Source: Mycobacterium sp. Marseille-P9652
GTDB taxonomy: Bacteria > Actinomycetota > Actinomycetes > Mycobacteriales > Mycobacteriaceae
Length of the DNA stretch: 64,000 nt
NCBI RefSeq assembly: GCF_902652685.1
Contig: NZ_CACRUY010000008.1
Span: 1-64,000 of the forward strand
Direction: 5' to 3'
This document shows positions 9,601 to 18,613 of this stretch, in pieces (position 1 is the first letter of the stretch; each line of letters begins with the position of its first letter). Made by a program: the position numbers and the translations under genes. Under the pieces are notes generated by a model. The model was given only the letters and a program-made list of their open reading frames with translations. It searched no databases and was not told the DNA's origin.

Positions 9601-11303
9601 CCGGCGGCGTCCTGAGCCGCGATGTAGCCGTAGACCAATCCCTGTGCGATCGTCGCGCCCGCACCGGGATACGTCGTCCCGAACGCGTTCGCCGCGGTAT
9701 TGCCGACCGCATACAGCCCTGCGATCACATCACCGTCCTCGCGCAGTACGCGCCCGCGCTCGTCGGCCTTCAGCCCGCCGCAGGTGCCGAGGTCGCTGAG
9801 CACCATTTTCACGGCGTAGAAGGGGCCGTTGACCAAGGGACGCAGGTTGGGATTCGGCTTGACGGTCGGGTCCCCGTAGTATCGGTCGTAGGCGCTGCGG
9901 CCCCGTCCAAAGTCGGGATCCACGCCGGCAGAAGCGTTTTCGTTGAAGCGCGTCATGGTTCCGCAGAAGTCCGGCACCGGAATTCCCATCCGGTCACCGA
10001 GTTCGCCGAAGTCGTCCGCCCGCACCGCAATGCCGGCGTCGTACCAGGCCTGCGGTACGCGCATGCGCGGGAACAGTTCTGCGCCAAAGACGTAGCTATT
10101 GCGGTACCGCTGGTCGAATACGATCCACATCGCTTCCACGGGGTCACCCGACCGCTCCAGCTCGAGCAGTCGCTGACCGAACGACATGTAATCACCGGCT
10201 TCGTTGGCGAATCGGTGGCCGTGCTGATCGACGATCACGCAGCCCGGCAGCGATCGCTCGGCCAGCATCACCGCCGGCGCCTTGCCCGGCAACGGCGCGA
10301 TGGCGGGGAACCACCATGCCTGGTCCATCAAGGCGATACCGGCACCGAGTTCCTGCCCCGCACGGATTCCGTCACCGGTGTTGGTCGTGGCGCCGAGGCT
10401 GAGGTTGTCGCCCAGCGACTCGGTTTGGAACTTCCGCCGCATGCTCATGCTGTGGTCGAATCCCCCCGTCGCCAGGACAACCCCCCGGCGAGCCGTGACC
10501 GTCACTTCGCGTCCGTCGTGGTCGAGGACCGCGCCGGTCACCCGCCCACCGTCGGCTGGACTACTCAACAGGTGCAGAAGGGTCGTTTCGGTCCACACCG
10601 GGATCCCCGCGCGCAGCACCCCGGCGAACAAGCCGGCCATCAGGCCCTGGCCGCCCGCCGCGTAGCGCCGACCGATCAGCCTCCCGCCCAGCCCCTGCGC
10701 AAGCCGTTTGCCAAACGTCGGAATGCCCTTGCGTGGCACTCGCGCAACCAGATTCATCCACCGGTAGTCGGCGCCCGTCGTCGGGATGGAGACGCCGGCC
10801 TCCAGCACGCCAGGTCGTAGCCGGGTGCGGTACGGGCCGAGCACCGACGTGTCGAACGGGTGGCACTCGCAGGTGCGGCCCGCCGCGCTGCCGCCCGGCT
10901 CCTCCGGGTGGTAGTCCGAATAGTCGCGGGCCCAGAACAGCCTCAGGGGAGTCATTCGGCGCAGCATGTCGACCATCGCGGGGACGTGCTCGACGAAACC
11001 CGCCGATCGCTCCGGGGGCGCGGAGCCCGCGACCACCGAGTCCAGATAGGTGGCGGCGCGCTCGGCGGTGTCCCCGGCGCCGGCCTCGCGCAGCACGGGG
11101 CTTGCCGGCAGCCACAGGGCGCCGCCGGAGCGCGCGGTCGACCCGCCCACGTAGGGCGACTTCTCCACCACGAGCACCGACAGTCCGCGTTCGTACGCGG
11201 CCAGCGCCGCTGCGAGGCCGGTCCCGGAGCCGACGACCAGCAGATCGACGGTGGTGTCGGCCACGTGAAGCCCGGCCGGAATCGTCGCGCTCTGGGGGGT
11301 CAC
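9597..11303 (-). CDS. kstD: FAD-dependent 3-ketosteroid delta-1-dehydrogenase-like protein
   Basis: A 568-aa flavoprotein of the fumarate reductase/KstD fold. FAD motif GSGTGLAAA (25-33), the GGSTARSGG loop, a central RRGVVLATGGF motif, and the C-terminal signature GTCGGLKADERGRVL then LYAVGNTAANAFGTTYPGAGATIAQG. Tyr545 and Gly549 in YPGAG match the Tyr/Gly pair that polarises the steroid 3-keto group in characterised KstDs. The family introduces the C1-C2 double bond in 3-ketosteroid ring A. It diverges from the KshA-like gene across ~100 bp. Substrate is inferred; a paralogue acting on another keto-terpenoid is possible. Confidence 0.8.
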   Translation of the reverse strand: MTPQSATIPAGLHVADTTVDLLVVGSGTGLAAALAAYERGLSVLVVEKSPYVGGSTARSGGALWLPASPVLREAGAGDTAERAATYLDSVVAGSAPPERSAGFVEHVPAMVDMLRRMTPLRLFWARDYSDYHPEEPGGSAAGRTCECHPFDTSVLGPYRTRLRPGVLEAGVSIPTTGADYRWMNLVARVPRKGIPTFGKRLAQGLGGRLIGRRYAAGGQGLMAGLFAGVLRAGIPVWTETTLLHLLSSPADGGRVTGAVLDHDGREVTVTARRGVVLATGGFDHSMSMRRKFQTESLGDNLSLGATTNTGDGIRAGQELGAGIALMDQAWWFPAIAPLPGKAPAVMLAERSLPGCVIVDQHGHRFANEAGDYMSFGQRLLELERSGDPVEAMWIVFDQRYRNSYVFGAELFPRMRVPQAWYDAGIAVRADDFGELGDRMGIPVPDFCGTMTRFNENASAGVDPDFGRGRSAYDRYYGDPTVKPNPNLRPLVNGPFYAVKMVLSDLGTCGGLKADERGRVLREDGDVIAGLYAVGNTAANAFGTTYPGAGATIAQGLVYGYIAAQDAAG

Positions 11304-11405
11304 GCCCAGAACGGTATGCCGGGCGCGCCGGGCAACGGAAGAGCCGTCCTGATCAGTGGAACAAGGCGCTCCCGCAGGCCGTGCTCGCGGAGTTTAATCA
11401 TCCTC

Positions 11406-12542
11406 ATGACGTCGCAGTCCGAGGTCGACGAAGTACGGCAGATCGAAGCGCAGGCGGCGCCGGCGCGGTTCGCCCGCGGCTGGCACTGCCTGGGCCTGAT
11501 CCGGGAGTTCGGGGACGGCAAGCCGCACACGGTCAACGCCTTCGGGCAGAAGCTCGTCGTCTTCCGCGGGGCGGACGGCCGCATCAACGTGCTCGACGGC
11601 TACTGCCGACACATGGGCGGTGACCTTTCGCGCGGCGAGGTCAAAGGCAACGAGATCGCCTGCCCGTTCCACGACTGGCGCTGGGGCGGCGACGGTCGCT
11701 GCAAGCAGGTTCCGTACAGCAGGCGCACACCCAAGTTGGCCCGCACGGCGGCCTGGCCCACCCTGGAGCAAGACGGCATGCTGTTCGTGTGGAATGACCC
11801 CGAGCGCAAACCCCCGCCGCCCGAGGTCACCATTCCGCGAATCGACGGCGCCACCAGCGACGAGTGGACCGATTGGCATTGGTACACCACCGTCGTGAAC
11901 AGCAACTGCCGCGAGATCATCGACAACGTCGTGGACATGGCGCACTTCTTCTACATCCACGGGTCCCTGCCCACGTATTTCAAGAACATCTTCGAAGGGC
12001 ACGTGGCGACGCAGTACATGAACGGCGGCAGCCGCCCCGACATCGGTAGCCCCGAGGGAACCACGATGCTCGGCACGACGTCGGTGGCCTCCTACTACGG
12101 TCCGTCCTTCATGATCGACGACCTGACCTACCACTACACAAACGGCGACGCCAAGACGATCCTGATCAACTGCCACTATCCGATCGACGCGAATTCCTTT
12201 GTGCTGCAATACGGCATCATCGTCAAGAAGTCGGACTCGCTGCCCGGCGACGAGGCCCTGAAGACCGCGATCGGTCTCGGTGACTTCGTCAAGATCGGGT
12301 TCGAGCAGGACGTGGAGATCTGGCGGCACAAGGCGCGCATCGACAACCCGCTCCTCGTCGAGGAGGACGGACCGGTCTACCAACTGCGCCGCTGGTACCA
12401 GCAGTTCTACGTCGACGCCGCCGACGTGCAACCCGACATGGTGGACCGTTTCGAATTCGAGCTCGACACCACCCGGCCGTACGAGGCGTGGATGAAAGAG
12501 GTCGAGGAGAACATGGCCGCACAGGCCGCGGGCTCTGTCTGA
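11406..12542 (+). CDS. kshA: Rieske oxygenase, KshA-like (3-ketosteroid 9-alpha-hydroxylase oxygenase)
   Basis: A 378-aa oxygenase. Its Rieske [2Fe-2S] ligands are Cys67, His69, Cys86 and His89 (CRH and CPFH). The mononuclear iron site is in NVVDMAHFFYIH. The length and the region around DMAHFFYIHGSLPTYF fit KshA, which hydroxylates C9 of 3-ketosteroids so ring B opens after KstD action. It is divergent to the KstD-like gene. The reductase partner KshB is not in the window. The stop overlaps the ATG of a small Cys protein by one base. Confidence 0.85.
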   Translation: MTSQSEVDEVRQIEAQAAPARFARGWHCLGLIREFGDGKPHTVNAFGQKLVVFRGADGRINVLDGYCRHMGGDLSRGEVKGNEIACPFHDWRWGGDGRCKQVPYSRRTPKLARTAAWPTLEQDGMLFVWNDPERKPPPPEVTIPRIDGATSDEWTDWHWYTTVVNSNCREIIDNVVDMAHFFYIHGSLPTYFKNIFEGHVATQYMNGGSRPDIGSPEGTTMLGTTSVASYYGPSFMIDDLTYHYTNGDAKTILINCHYPIDANSFVLQYGIIVKKSDSLPGDEALKTAIGLGDFVKIGFEQDVEIWRHKARIDNPLLVEEDGPVYQLRRWYQQFYVDAADVQPDMVDRFEFELDTTRPYEAWMKEVEENMAAQAAGSV

Positions 12543-12835
12543 TGTCGCTGGATTCTTCTGTGGCAGGAGATAATCGGCTCGATGACATGCCGATGCGACC
12601 GGTGGCATGCCGCAGGTGCGGGGCGCGAGTGCTCGCGCGCAAGAGCAGCTGGAATCAGACCAGCGTGCAATGGAATGCCGACGCGACGGCCAAGTGTGCC
12701 GAGCGCGCGGAAGCGGGAAAGATTTCGACCCCCGGCGGTCGGGGGGTGTTTCTGATGTGCTCGGCCCTGGGTGAGTCGGTGATCGAAGCGGTACGACGCG
12801 GCGACTTGCCCATCGTCGACGAGGCCGACCGCTGA
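12542..12835 (+). CDS. small four-cysteine protein coupled to KshA-like gene
   Basis: A 97-aa protein with Cys23, Cys26 (CRRC), Cys52 and Cys73, a spacing that could bind zinc or an Fe-S centre. No membrane segment. I do not recognise a named family with certainty. Its ATG overlaps the KshA-like stop (TGATG), so translation is coupled and stoichiometric expression is likely. It could be a small electron-transfer or assembly partner of the Rieske oxygenase (inference), or a regulator. Confidence 0.7.
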   Translation: MSLDSSVAGDNRLDDMPMRPVACRRCGARVLARKSSWNQTSVQWNADATAKCAERAEAGKISTPGGRGVFLMCSALGESVIEAVRRGDLPIVDEADR

Positions 12836-12890
12836 CCCGTCCGACGTCGAAATGTTCTGGCGCGAGCCTCCGGCGGCGCCGCGGCACCTG

Positions 12891-13967
12891 TCACGCCAGC
12901 TGGAATGCGCTGATCGGTGCCTCCTCGGGGTAGACGGTGGGTCCACCCAAGTCGAAGGCGGCGTTGAGCGCGTTGATGAATGCCGAGTCGTGCAACGGTT
13001 CGCTCGGGATGTCGAGCTTGATGCCCCTCGCGTTGATGTCGTCGACCATGATCTCGATGGCTTTCTCGATCGTCAGGTCGTCGGATCCCTCCATGTTCTT
13101 CTTCAGCTCGTCGTAGTCGGTGAACACCTCGGCCGACCAGTGCACCAGGAATCGCAGTTGGTCGGTGTGATGGCGCGCGATCACCTCGTCGCCGTTCTTG
13201 AGCAACCATTGGTCGCGATCGGCGGGATCGCCGGTGAAGACGGTGTCGAAGGACAAGCCGGCCGGAATCTGTTGATCCAACGGCCCATTCGCCTCGCCCC
13301 GGTGCACCATCATCTCGTTCTGCACCACCACCCCGCGGTTGTTGATCGGGGGCAGCACGCGTTTGGGCGCCTTGAGCGGTCCGTCTGGCCAGTAGGTGAA
13401 CCCGCTGCCGGCGTCGAGTGAGAACCAGGTGATCACCTGCGCCATCTTGATCAGGTAATCCTTGAACAGGCCCGACTTGCCCATCACGCTCGTGAGCCAC
13501 GTCGGCGCGTTCTCGTGGCGCACCCCGCGAAAGCTCGGTGAATCCAGGTGTCCCGGATCGCGGTTGGCGCACGGCCCGTTGATGTTGAAGAGCATCATCT
13601 GGGGCTTGGCGTACTCCGCTTTCCAGTACTCCTTGGCCAGTTCGAGGAAGTGCGCGTTGTAAAAGCAGTCGTGCAGCTGCGGGTAGAGCAACGCGCCGTA
13701 GTTGGCGAGGTAGCCGCGGAACGTGGGCGTGAGGAACAGGTCCAGCGAGGGCGTGAAGCCCTCGGGAAAGAGGCCGCTCATTGTCGCGATCAGTTCGTCG
13801 GGTGACGCGAAGTGCTGCGCGATGATCAGCCGCCACGGCCCCTGGGTGCGCACCACGTCGAGCAGGCGCTCGCGTTGGTCGTCGGTGTAGACGTCGTCGA
13901 TCTGCCGTGGGGGTGCGGCGGGCCGCAGCACGTTCGAAAGCTCCAACCGCCGTTCGTCGGTGAGCAT
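12891..13967 (-). CDS. unknown protein with a possible Fe(II)-dioxygenase HxD...H motif
   Basis: A 358-aa soluble protein. The start is fixed by AAGGAGA (complement of 13974-13980) 6 nt before ATG 13967. His140-Leu-Asp142 in DPGHLDSPSFRG and His222 in MMVHRGEANGP have the order and spacing of the HxD...H iron triad of 2-oxoglutarate/phytanoyl-CoA-type dioxygenases. No closer family is recognised. It is the last gene of the minus-strand set running down from 18587, 85 bp after the esterase gene. Confidence is high for the gene and low for the chemistry. Confidence 0.7.
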   Translation of the reverse strand: MLTDERRLELSNVLRPAAPPRQIDDVYTDDQRERLLDVVRTQGPWRLIIAQHFASPDELIATMSGLFPEGFTPSLDLFLTPTFRGYLANYGALLYPQLHDCFYNAHFLELAKEYWKAEYAKPQMMLFNINGPCANRDPGHLDSPSFRGVRHENAPTWLTSVMGKSGLFKDYLIKMAQVITWFSLDAGSGFTYWPDGPLKAPKRVLPPINNRGVVVQNEMMVHRGEANGPLDQQIPAGLSFDTVFTGDPADRDQWLLKNGDEVIARHHTDQLRFLVHWSAEVFTDYDELKKNMEGSDDLTIEKAIEIMVDDINARGIKLDIPSEPLHDSAFINALNAAFDLGGPTVYPEEAPISAFQLA

Positions 13968-14052
13968 CAGCTGTCTCCTTTTGCAGTTCGTGTCGTCCGA
14001 TTGTGCGGGTGACGGTTGAGGAACCCAGGCCGGCGGTCCGGTGACCGGGACG

Positions 14053-14997
14053 TCAAAACGGGACCGGACTGACGAACTTCGCCCGCAGCAGCGCGCCGAT
14101 CTCGGCAATTGCCAGCCGACCGCGGGCGGTGGCATCCGCACGCATCAGAAAGCCGTGGCACATCCCGGGATAGCGGGTCGCAATCGCATGAACACCGGCG
14201 TCGCGCAACCGCTCCGCATACCGCTCACCCCAGTCCCGGATCGGGTCACACTCCGCGGTGACGACGATCGCCGGCGGCAGACCGGAAAGGTCGGACGCGT
14301 AGGCCGGAACGAGGTACGGGTCGCGGGGTGGTCCCGCCTCGCCGTCCACAAGGCCGTGCAGGTACTCGATGTCGTCGCGGGCGAGCATCGGCGCATCGCC
14401 CAACTCGGCGATCGACGGCACCGACATGTCGCGGTCGAGGCCGGGATACAGCAGCACCTGCGCGAAGATCGCCGGCCCGCCCCGGTCGCGCGCGGCCAGC
14501 GCCACGCCCGCCGCCAGCGAGCCGCCCGCGCTGTCGCCGATCACCACGAGCCGTTCGGCATCGACGCCGATGTCTCGGGCGTGCCTCGACACCCACTCCG
14601 TGGCCGCGTAGGCGTCGTCGAACTGCGCCGGCGGCGGCGACTCCGGCGCCAACCGATACTCGATGGCCACGACGACGGCTGCCGACGCCGCGGCCAGCTC
14701 ACGCGCCAACGGTTCGAACGAGCGATTCGACCCCATGACGAGCCCGCCGCCGTGGAAGAACACCAGCACCGGCCCTCCGGTCTCGGCGGTGGGACGGTAG
14801 AGCCGCGCCGGGATGTCACCCGCGGGACCGGGTATGGCGACCTGGCTGGCGGCGGCCATCTCGGGCATCGCCTCGGGGGGCGGCGCGGACTCCAGGGCGG
14901 AGCGCACGGACGCGAGCCCGCGCTGCCGCATCGGGGGGATGTCACCGAACGAAGCAATACGGGCGGCGGCATCCGGATCGAGCCTGGGTGTCGCCAT
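14053..14997 (-). CDS. alpha/beta hydrolase, HSL family esterase (LipH/LipW-like)
   Basis: A 314-aa hormone-sensitive-lipase family esterase. Motifs: FFHGGGLVMG (oxyanion hole), YRLAPESPPP, GDSAGGSLA (nucleophile Ser), a late Asp in ECDPIRD and His in GMCHGF. Its ATG is one base after the stop of the upstream SDR gene, so the two are co-transcribed and probably coupled. In this operon it could release an ester or lactone made by a Baeyer-Villiger enzyme (inference). A longer in-frame start at 15090 would lie inside the SDR gene and is unlikely. Confidence 0.85.
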   Translation of the reverse strand: MATPRLDPDAAARIASFGDIPPMRQRGLASVRSALESAPPPEAMPEMAAASQVAIPGPAGDIPARLYRPTAETGGPVLVFFHGGGLVMGSNRSFEPLARELAAASAAVVVAIEYRLAPESPPPAQFDDAYAATEWVSRHARDIGVDAERLVVIGDSAGGSLAAGVALAARDRGGPAIFAQVLLYPGLDRDMSVPSIAELGDAPMLARDDIEYLHGLVDGEAGPPRDPYLVPAYASDLSGLPPAIVVTAECDPIRDWGERYAERLRDAGVHAIATRYPGMCHGFLMRADATARGRLAIAEIGALLRAKFVSPVPF

Positions 14998-14998
14998 G

Positions 14999-15871
14999 TC
15001 AGAGCCGGCCGGCACCGAACCGGCGTTCGCTGCGCAGCAGGGGAGGTCGTTGTGAGGCAAGCACTTCCGCGCGCTCGGCCATCGCCGCACCGATCGACTC
15101 GGGGTGCGTGAGCAGATAGAACCGGCCCTCGGCGGCTTGCTCGAACAGTGTTTCCGCGGCCGTCAACGGGTCCATCGCCATGGCTTTGATGTCGAGCATC
15201 GCCGAGCGATGTGACTCGGCGGCGGCGGCATCGGTGGCGTCGGCGGGGTCCACCCCGCCCGCGGATTCGAAGATCTTGGATACGACCGGTCCGGGCAGCA
15301 CGGCCTGCACGTGCACGTGGTTGTCGTGACCCGCCAACCGGACCTCGGCGTACAGGCATTCGGTCATCGCGAGCACCGCGTGCTTGCTCACGATGTAGGG
15401 CGTCTGCAGCGGCATTGTCACCACACCGCCGACCGACGAAAGGTTCCACACCCACGCCCGCTCGTCGCGGGCGATCATCTCGGGCAGGAAGGCGCGCACG
15501 CCATAGAAGACGCCACTCACATTGACGTCGATGATGCGTTGCCAGTTGACGACCGGGGTGTCCCACAGGAAGCCGAACTGCTCGATGCCGGCGTTGTTGA
15601 CCAGCAACCGCACCGGGCCGATGTCGTTGTAGGTGCGCGCGGCGAGCTGGTGGACGGCCTCGGGATCGCGTACGTCGCACACCATGTCCACCGCCGTGCC
15701 ACCGGTGGCGGTGATTTCGTCACGTAGCGCACCGACAGCGGAAGCGTCGATGTCCGCCAGCACGACCGTCATGTCCAGCCGGCTGGCGTGCCGGGCGAGG
15801 CCCGCACCGATGCCCGAGCCGGCCCCGGTGATCACGGCGACCCCACCGGAGAAGAGTTCTTGCGCGCTCAC
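14999..15871 (-). CDS. short-chain dehydrogenase/reductase
   Basis: A 290-aa classical SDR. NAD(P) motif TGAGSGIG (residues ~15-22), NNAG, catalytic Ser in NLSSVGG and YxxxK in YIVSK. Asp at the end of beta-2 (LADIDA) suggests NAD(H) preference. It starts with GTG 4 bp after the preceding gene's stop. Likely oxidises a hydroxyl of the operon's substrate; substrate unknown. Confidence 0.85.
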   Translation of the reverse strand: MSAQELFSGGVAVITGAGSGIGAGLARHASRLDMTVVLADIDASAVGALRDEITATGGTAVDMVCDVRDPEAVHQLAARTYNDIGPVRLLVNNAGIEQFGFLWDTPVVNWQRIIDVNVSGVFYGVRAFLPEMIARDERAWVWNLSSVGGVVTMPLQTPYIVSKHAVLAMTECLYAEVRLAGHDNHVHVQAVLPGPVVSKIFESAGGVDPADATDAAAAESHRSAMLDIKAMAMDPLTAAETLFEQAAEGRFYLLTHPESIGAAMAERAEVLASQRPPLLRSERRFGAGRL

Positions 15872-15875
15872 AACG

Positions 15876-16355
15876 TCAGGAACCGGCGGCGCTGTCGGCG
15901 GTCAGCTCCGACAGCAGGACCGAGTTCGTCGCATCCAGGACGACGTCCATCTCGGTGAATTCCAGCCCATCCGCGCCGCGCCGGACGCCGACGTTGACGA
16001 CCCCGCTGGACACCGCGAACGGCACGAAGTTGGCGATCTGGTTGACGAGGATGTAGAACCGCGCGCGGGTGACATCACCCTCGACGCCGGTGCGGTGGAT
16101 GTTGGTGGCGTGGTGGCGCAGCGGGTACGGGCTCTGCTTGCGGTGCTCGGACAGCCAGTCCATGACCGCGTCGCGGCCGATGAGTTCGGGCGACATCAGT
16201 TCCTCGAAAGGGCTTGCGCCCGAATCGCTTCTGGTCACGTAGCGCACGTCGTCGGCGTATCTCACCGCCAGCTCGTCGTAATGCGCCTCGTCGTAGTGAA
16301 ACCAGAACCCGCCGATGAACTCCTGCAGCTCGGGCAGGGAGATCTCGTTGCTCAT
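15876..16355 (-). CDS. SnoaL/NTF2-like protein
   Basis: A 159-aa alpha+beta protein. An N-terminal helix pair (FIGGFWFHYDEAHYDELAVRYADDV), a conserved RHHATNIH strand and the overall size fit the NTF2/SnoaL superfamily. Members include steroid isomerases, aldol cyclases and small dehydratases, and they are frequent in mycobacterial steroid loci. The active-site residues do not settle the reaction. The next gene starts 4 bp downstream. Confidence 0.72.
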   Translation of the reverse strand: MSNEISLPELQEFIGGFWFHYDEAHYDELAVRYADDVRYVTRSDSGASPFEELMSPELIGRDAVMDWLSEHRKQSPYPLRHHATNIHRTGVEGDVTRARFYILVNQIANFVPFAVSSGVVNVGVRRGADGLEFTEMDVVLDATNSVLLSELTADSAAGS

Positions 16356-16425
16356 GGCATCGAATGAAACCCCACCGTGGGCGCGGCGGCACCGCGACCG
16401 CCCGATCAGTGGAACACCGTCCGTG

Positions 16426-17451
16426 TCACTCGGTGATCAGGCCCCACAGGCCCCCGGCGCTCGCCTGCATTGCGGTGTCGGTGACGACGTCGTCCCAGTG
16501 ACGCATCGAACCGAACTCCGATCGCCACGCGAGCGCGGCCCGGGTGAATTCATGCAGGCGGTGCTCACGGGTGGTGCCGATGGCGCCGTGCACTTGGTGG
16601 GCGTTCCTCACCACGACGGATGTCGCGTGGCCCGCACACGAACGCGCGGCCGCCACGAGGAATTCCAGCGTCGGGCTCGACCACTGTGTCGTGACGCCGG
16701 CCGTCAACGCCGCCTCGGTTGCGGCCCTGGCGAGCGCGGCCTCGGCGGCAACGTCGGAGACCAGGTGCTGAACCCCTTGGAATTTCGACAGCGGGCGCCC
16801 GAACTGGGTTCGTGAGGTGACGTGCTCGATGCAGAGTCGCAGTGTCTCGTCCAGGGCGGCGCACACCTGGATCGCCCGCACCAACCCTGACTTCAGCCGC
16901 AGCTGGCGCAACAGGGTCGGGCCGATGGGCGTGCCCTCCAAGCCCGCGAGCTCCGCAGCCACGGTGTCGCGCGGTTCACCGATCACATTGACGCCGGGGG
17001 TGATGGTGAGCCTTTCGGGTGCGATGTCGGCGACGTGATATTGCCCGTCGGCGCGCCATACGACCACCACCCGTTCGGCCGTGCTCGCCCACGGCACGTC
17101 CGTCGCGACGCCGTGCGTGTCGACCACGCAGACCGTCCGCGCCGCGCCGTCCACGGCCGACCCGCTGGCCTCCAGAAGCCAGCAGGCCAGCAAGTCGTGC
17201 TCCGCCAGCGGGATCCGGACACCGCTGCGCACCGCCGCCTGCAGGAGTTCGGCCGCCTCGTACCACCCGGCCCCGCTGCCGCCGTGCTCGACCGCACCGG
17301 TGAGGCGCAGCAGACCCAGCTCAGCGAGCTGCCGCCACAGGTCGGAGCGCCGATCGACGATCGTTGCGCCCGAGAGCTTTTCGCGGTGACCGGCAAAGAC
17401 GGCACCCATCATGTCGGAAAGGGCTTCGTCGACGGACGGCCGGCCGCTCAC
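16426..17451 (-). CDS. acyl-CoA dehydrogenase, smaller subunit of a probable heteromer
   Basis: A 341-aa acyl-CoA dehydrogenase fold, shorter than a normal ~380-aa subunit. The GTG start overlaps the stop of the 379-aa partner (GTGA, 17448-17451). C-terminal motifs SRTQFGRPLSKFQGVQHLV and HQVHGAIGTTREHRLHEFTRA are retained. Mycobacterial steroid side-chain dehydrogenases such as ChsE1-ChsE2 form alpha2beta2 enzymes from adjacent unequal genes; the arrangement here fits that pattern (inference). Confidence 0.83.
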   Translation of the reverse strand: MSGRPSVDEALSDMMGAVFAGHREKLSGATIVDRRSDLWRQLAELGLLRLTGAVEHGGSGAGWYEAAELLQAAVRSGVRIPLAEHDLLACWLLEASGSAVDGAARTVCVVDTHGVATDVPWASTAERVVVVWRADGQYHVADIAPERLTITPGVNVIGEPRDTVAAELAGLEGTPIGPTLLRQLRLKSGLVRAIQVCAALDETLRLCIEHVTSRTQFGRPLSKFQGVQHLVSDVAAEAALARAATEAALTAGVTTQWSSPTLEFLVAAARSCAGHATSVVVRNAHQVHGAIGTTREHRLHEFTRAALAWRSEFGSMRHWDDVVTDTAMQASAGGLWGLITE

Positions 17452-18587
17452 CGCAGCCCCAATCCGCGGGCGATGACTCCGCGAAGCACCTCGTTGGTGC
17501 CGCCGCGCAGGGTGAACCCCGGCCGCTGGTCCACGGCGGCACGCACCAAGTCCTCGAAGATCCGATCGGGGGAGTCCTGCAGGTCGGCGAACTCGGCAAT
17601 GTCCCCCTCGGCGATGGTGCCGAGCACCTTGACCAGGGCGGCGGGGACGTCGGCCGGTTCGCGCCGTTCCAACGCGCCGGCCACCGCGGTGGACATGTGG
17701 TGCAGACCGGTGATACGCGCGACGAGCATTCCCAGATCCGCATTGCGGGGAATGGCATTCGCGGCCATCCGGTCGGCGCAGGCGGCCAGCAGGACGAAGG
17801 TCGACAGGTACCGCTCGGGTCCGCTGCGCTCGAAGCTCAGCTCGGAAGTCACCTGGCGCCAGCCGTCCCCGATCTCGCCGAACACCATGTCGTCGGGGAC
17901 GAACACCTCATCGAGTATCACCTCGTTGAAGTGGTGGGCGCCGTTCATCGAGACGATCGGGCGCACGTCGACGCCGGGCCCCCGCAGGTCGACGATGAAT
18001 TGGCTCAATCCGGCATGCCGGTGTTCTGGATCCAGTGGAGCTGTGCGGGCGAGCACGATGAACGCGTGCGCGAGGTGTGCGCCCGACGTCCAAAGCTTGG
18101 TGCCGGTCAGCGACCAGCCATCGTCGACGCGCAGCGCCTTGGTGCGCACGCTGGCCAGGTCGGACCCGGACTCCGGTTCGCTCATGCCGATCGCGAAGTA
18201 GCACTCGCCGCGCACGATCCGCGGCAGGAAAGTCTGCTTTTGGGACTCTGTGCCGTATTTCAGCAACGACGGCACGATCTGCCGGTCGGCGATCCAGTGC
18301 GCGGCGACGGGGGCGCCGGCGGCGAGCAGTTCCTCGGTGACGGCGAACCGCTCCAGGAACGAACGCCCGTGGCCGCCATACTCGGCGGGCACCGTCATTC
18401 CCAACCAGCCCCGCGCCGCGAGCGCGGCGGTGAAGTTCTCGTCCCATCCCGACAGCCAGGCGTCCACCGACGGGGTGAACGCCCCGGCCGCCCGCTGGTC
18501 GTCGAGGAACTGCCGCACCTCGTCGCGAAGGCCCAGCGTCGACAACGGGTCGATCGGGGTAGGGGGCACCAGCCGCGAGAACGCCAT
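17448..18587 (-). CDS. acyl-CoA dehydrogenase, larger subunit
   Basis: A 379-aa acyl-CoA dehydrogenase. Motifs: FAIGMSEPESGSDLASVRTKA (FAD/substrate loop), WSLTGTKLWTSGAHLAH, and a C-terminal FTLRGGTNEVLRGVIARGLGLR. It should oxidise an acyl-CoA to the enoyl-CoA with FAD. ATG 18587 is chosen because it begins at the family N-terminus; longer starts run into the divergent promoter. It heads the minus-strand operon that continues through the smaller subunit, NTF2-like, SDR and esterase genes. Confidence 0.85.
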   Translation of the reverse strand: MAFSRLVPPTPIDPLSTLGLRDEVRQFLDDQRAAGAFTPSVDAWLSGWDENFTAALAARGWLGMTVPAEYGGHGRSFLERFAVTEELLAAGAPVAAHWIADRQIVPSLLKYGTESQKQTFLPRIVRGECYFAIGMSEPESGSDLASVRTKALRVDDGWSLTGTKLWTSGAHLAHAFIVLARTAPLDPEHRHAGLSQFIVDLRGPGVDVRPIVSMNGAHHFNEVILDEVFVPDDMVFGEIGDGWRQVTSELSFERSGPERYLSTFVLLAACADRMAANAIPRNADLGMLVARITGLHHMSTAVAGALERREPADVPAALVKVLGTIAEGDIAEFADLQDSPDRIFEDLVRAAVDQRPGFTLRGGTNEVLRGVIARGLGLR

Positions 18588-18613
18588 CACCGTATCTTGC
18601 ACCCCACGCGTTC

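Noticed and set aside
12655-13836. 393-aa minus-strand frame overlapping the HxD...H protein
   Set aside because: Overlaps well-supported genes in other frames; the 358-aa frame has a ribosome site and a plausible protein composition.
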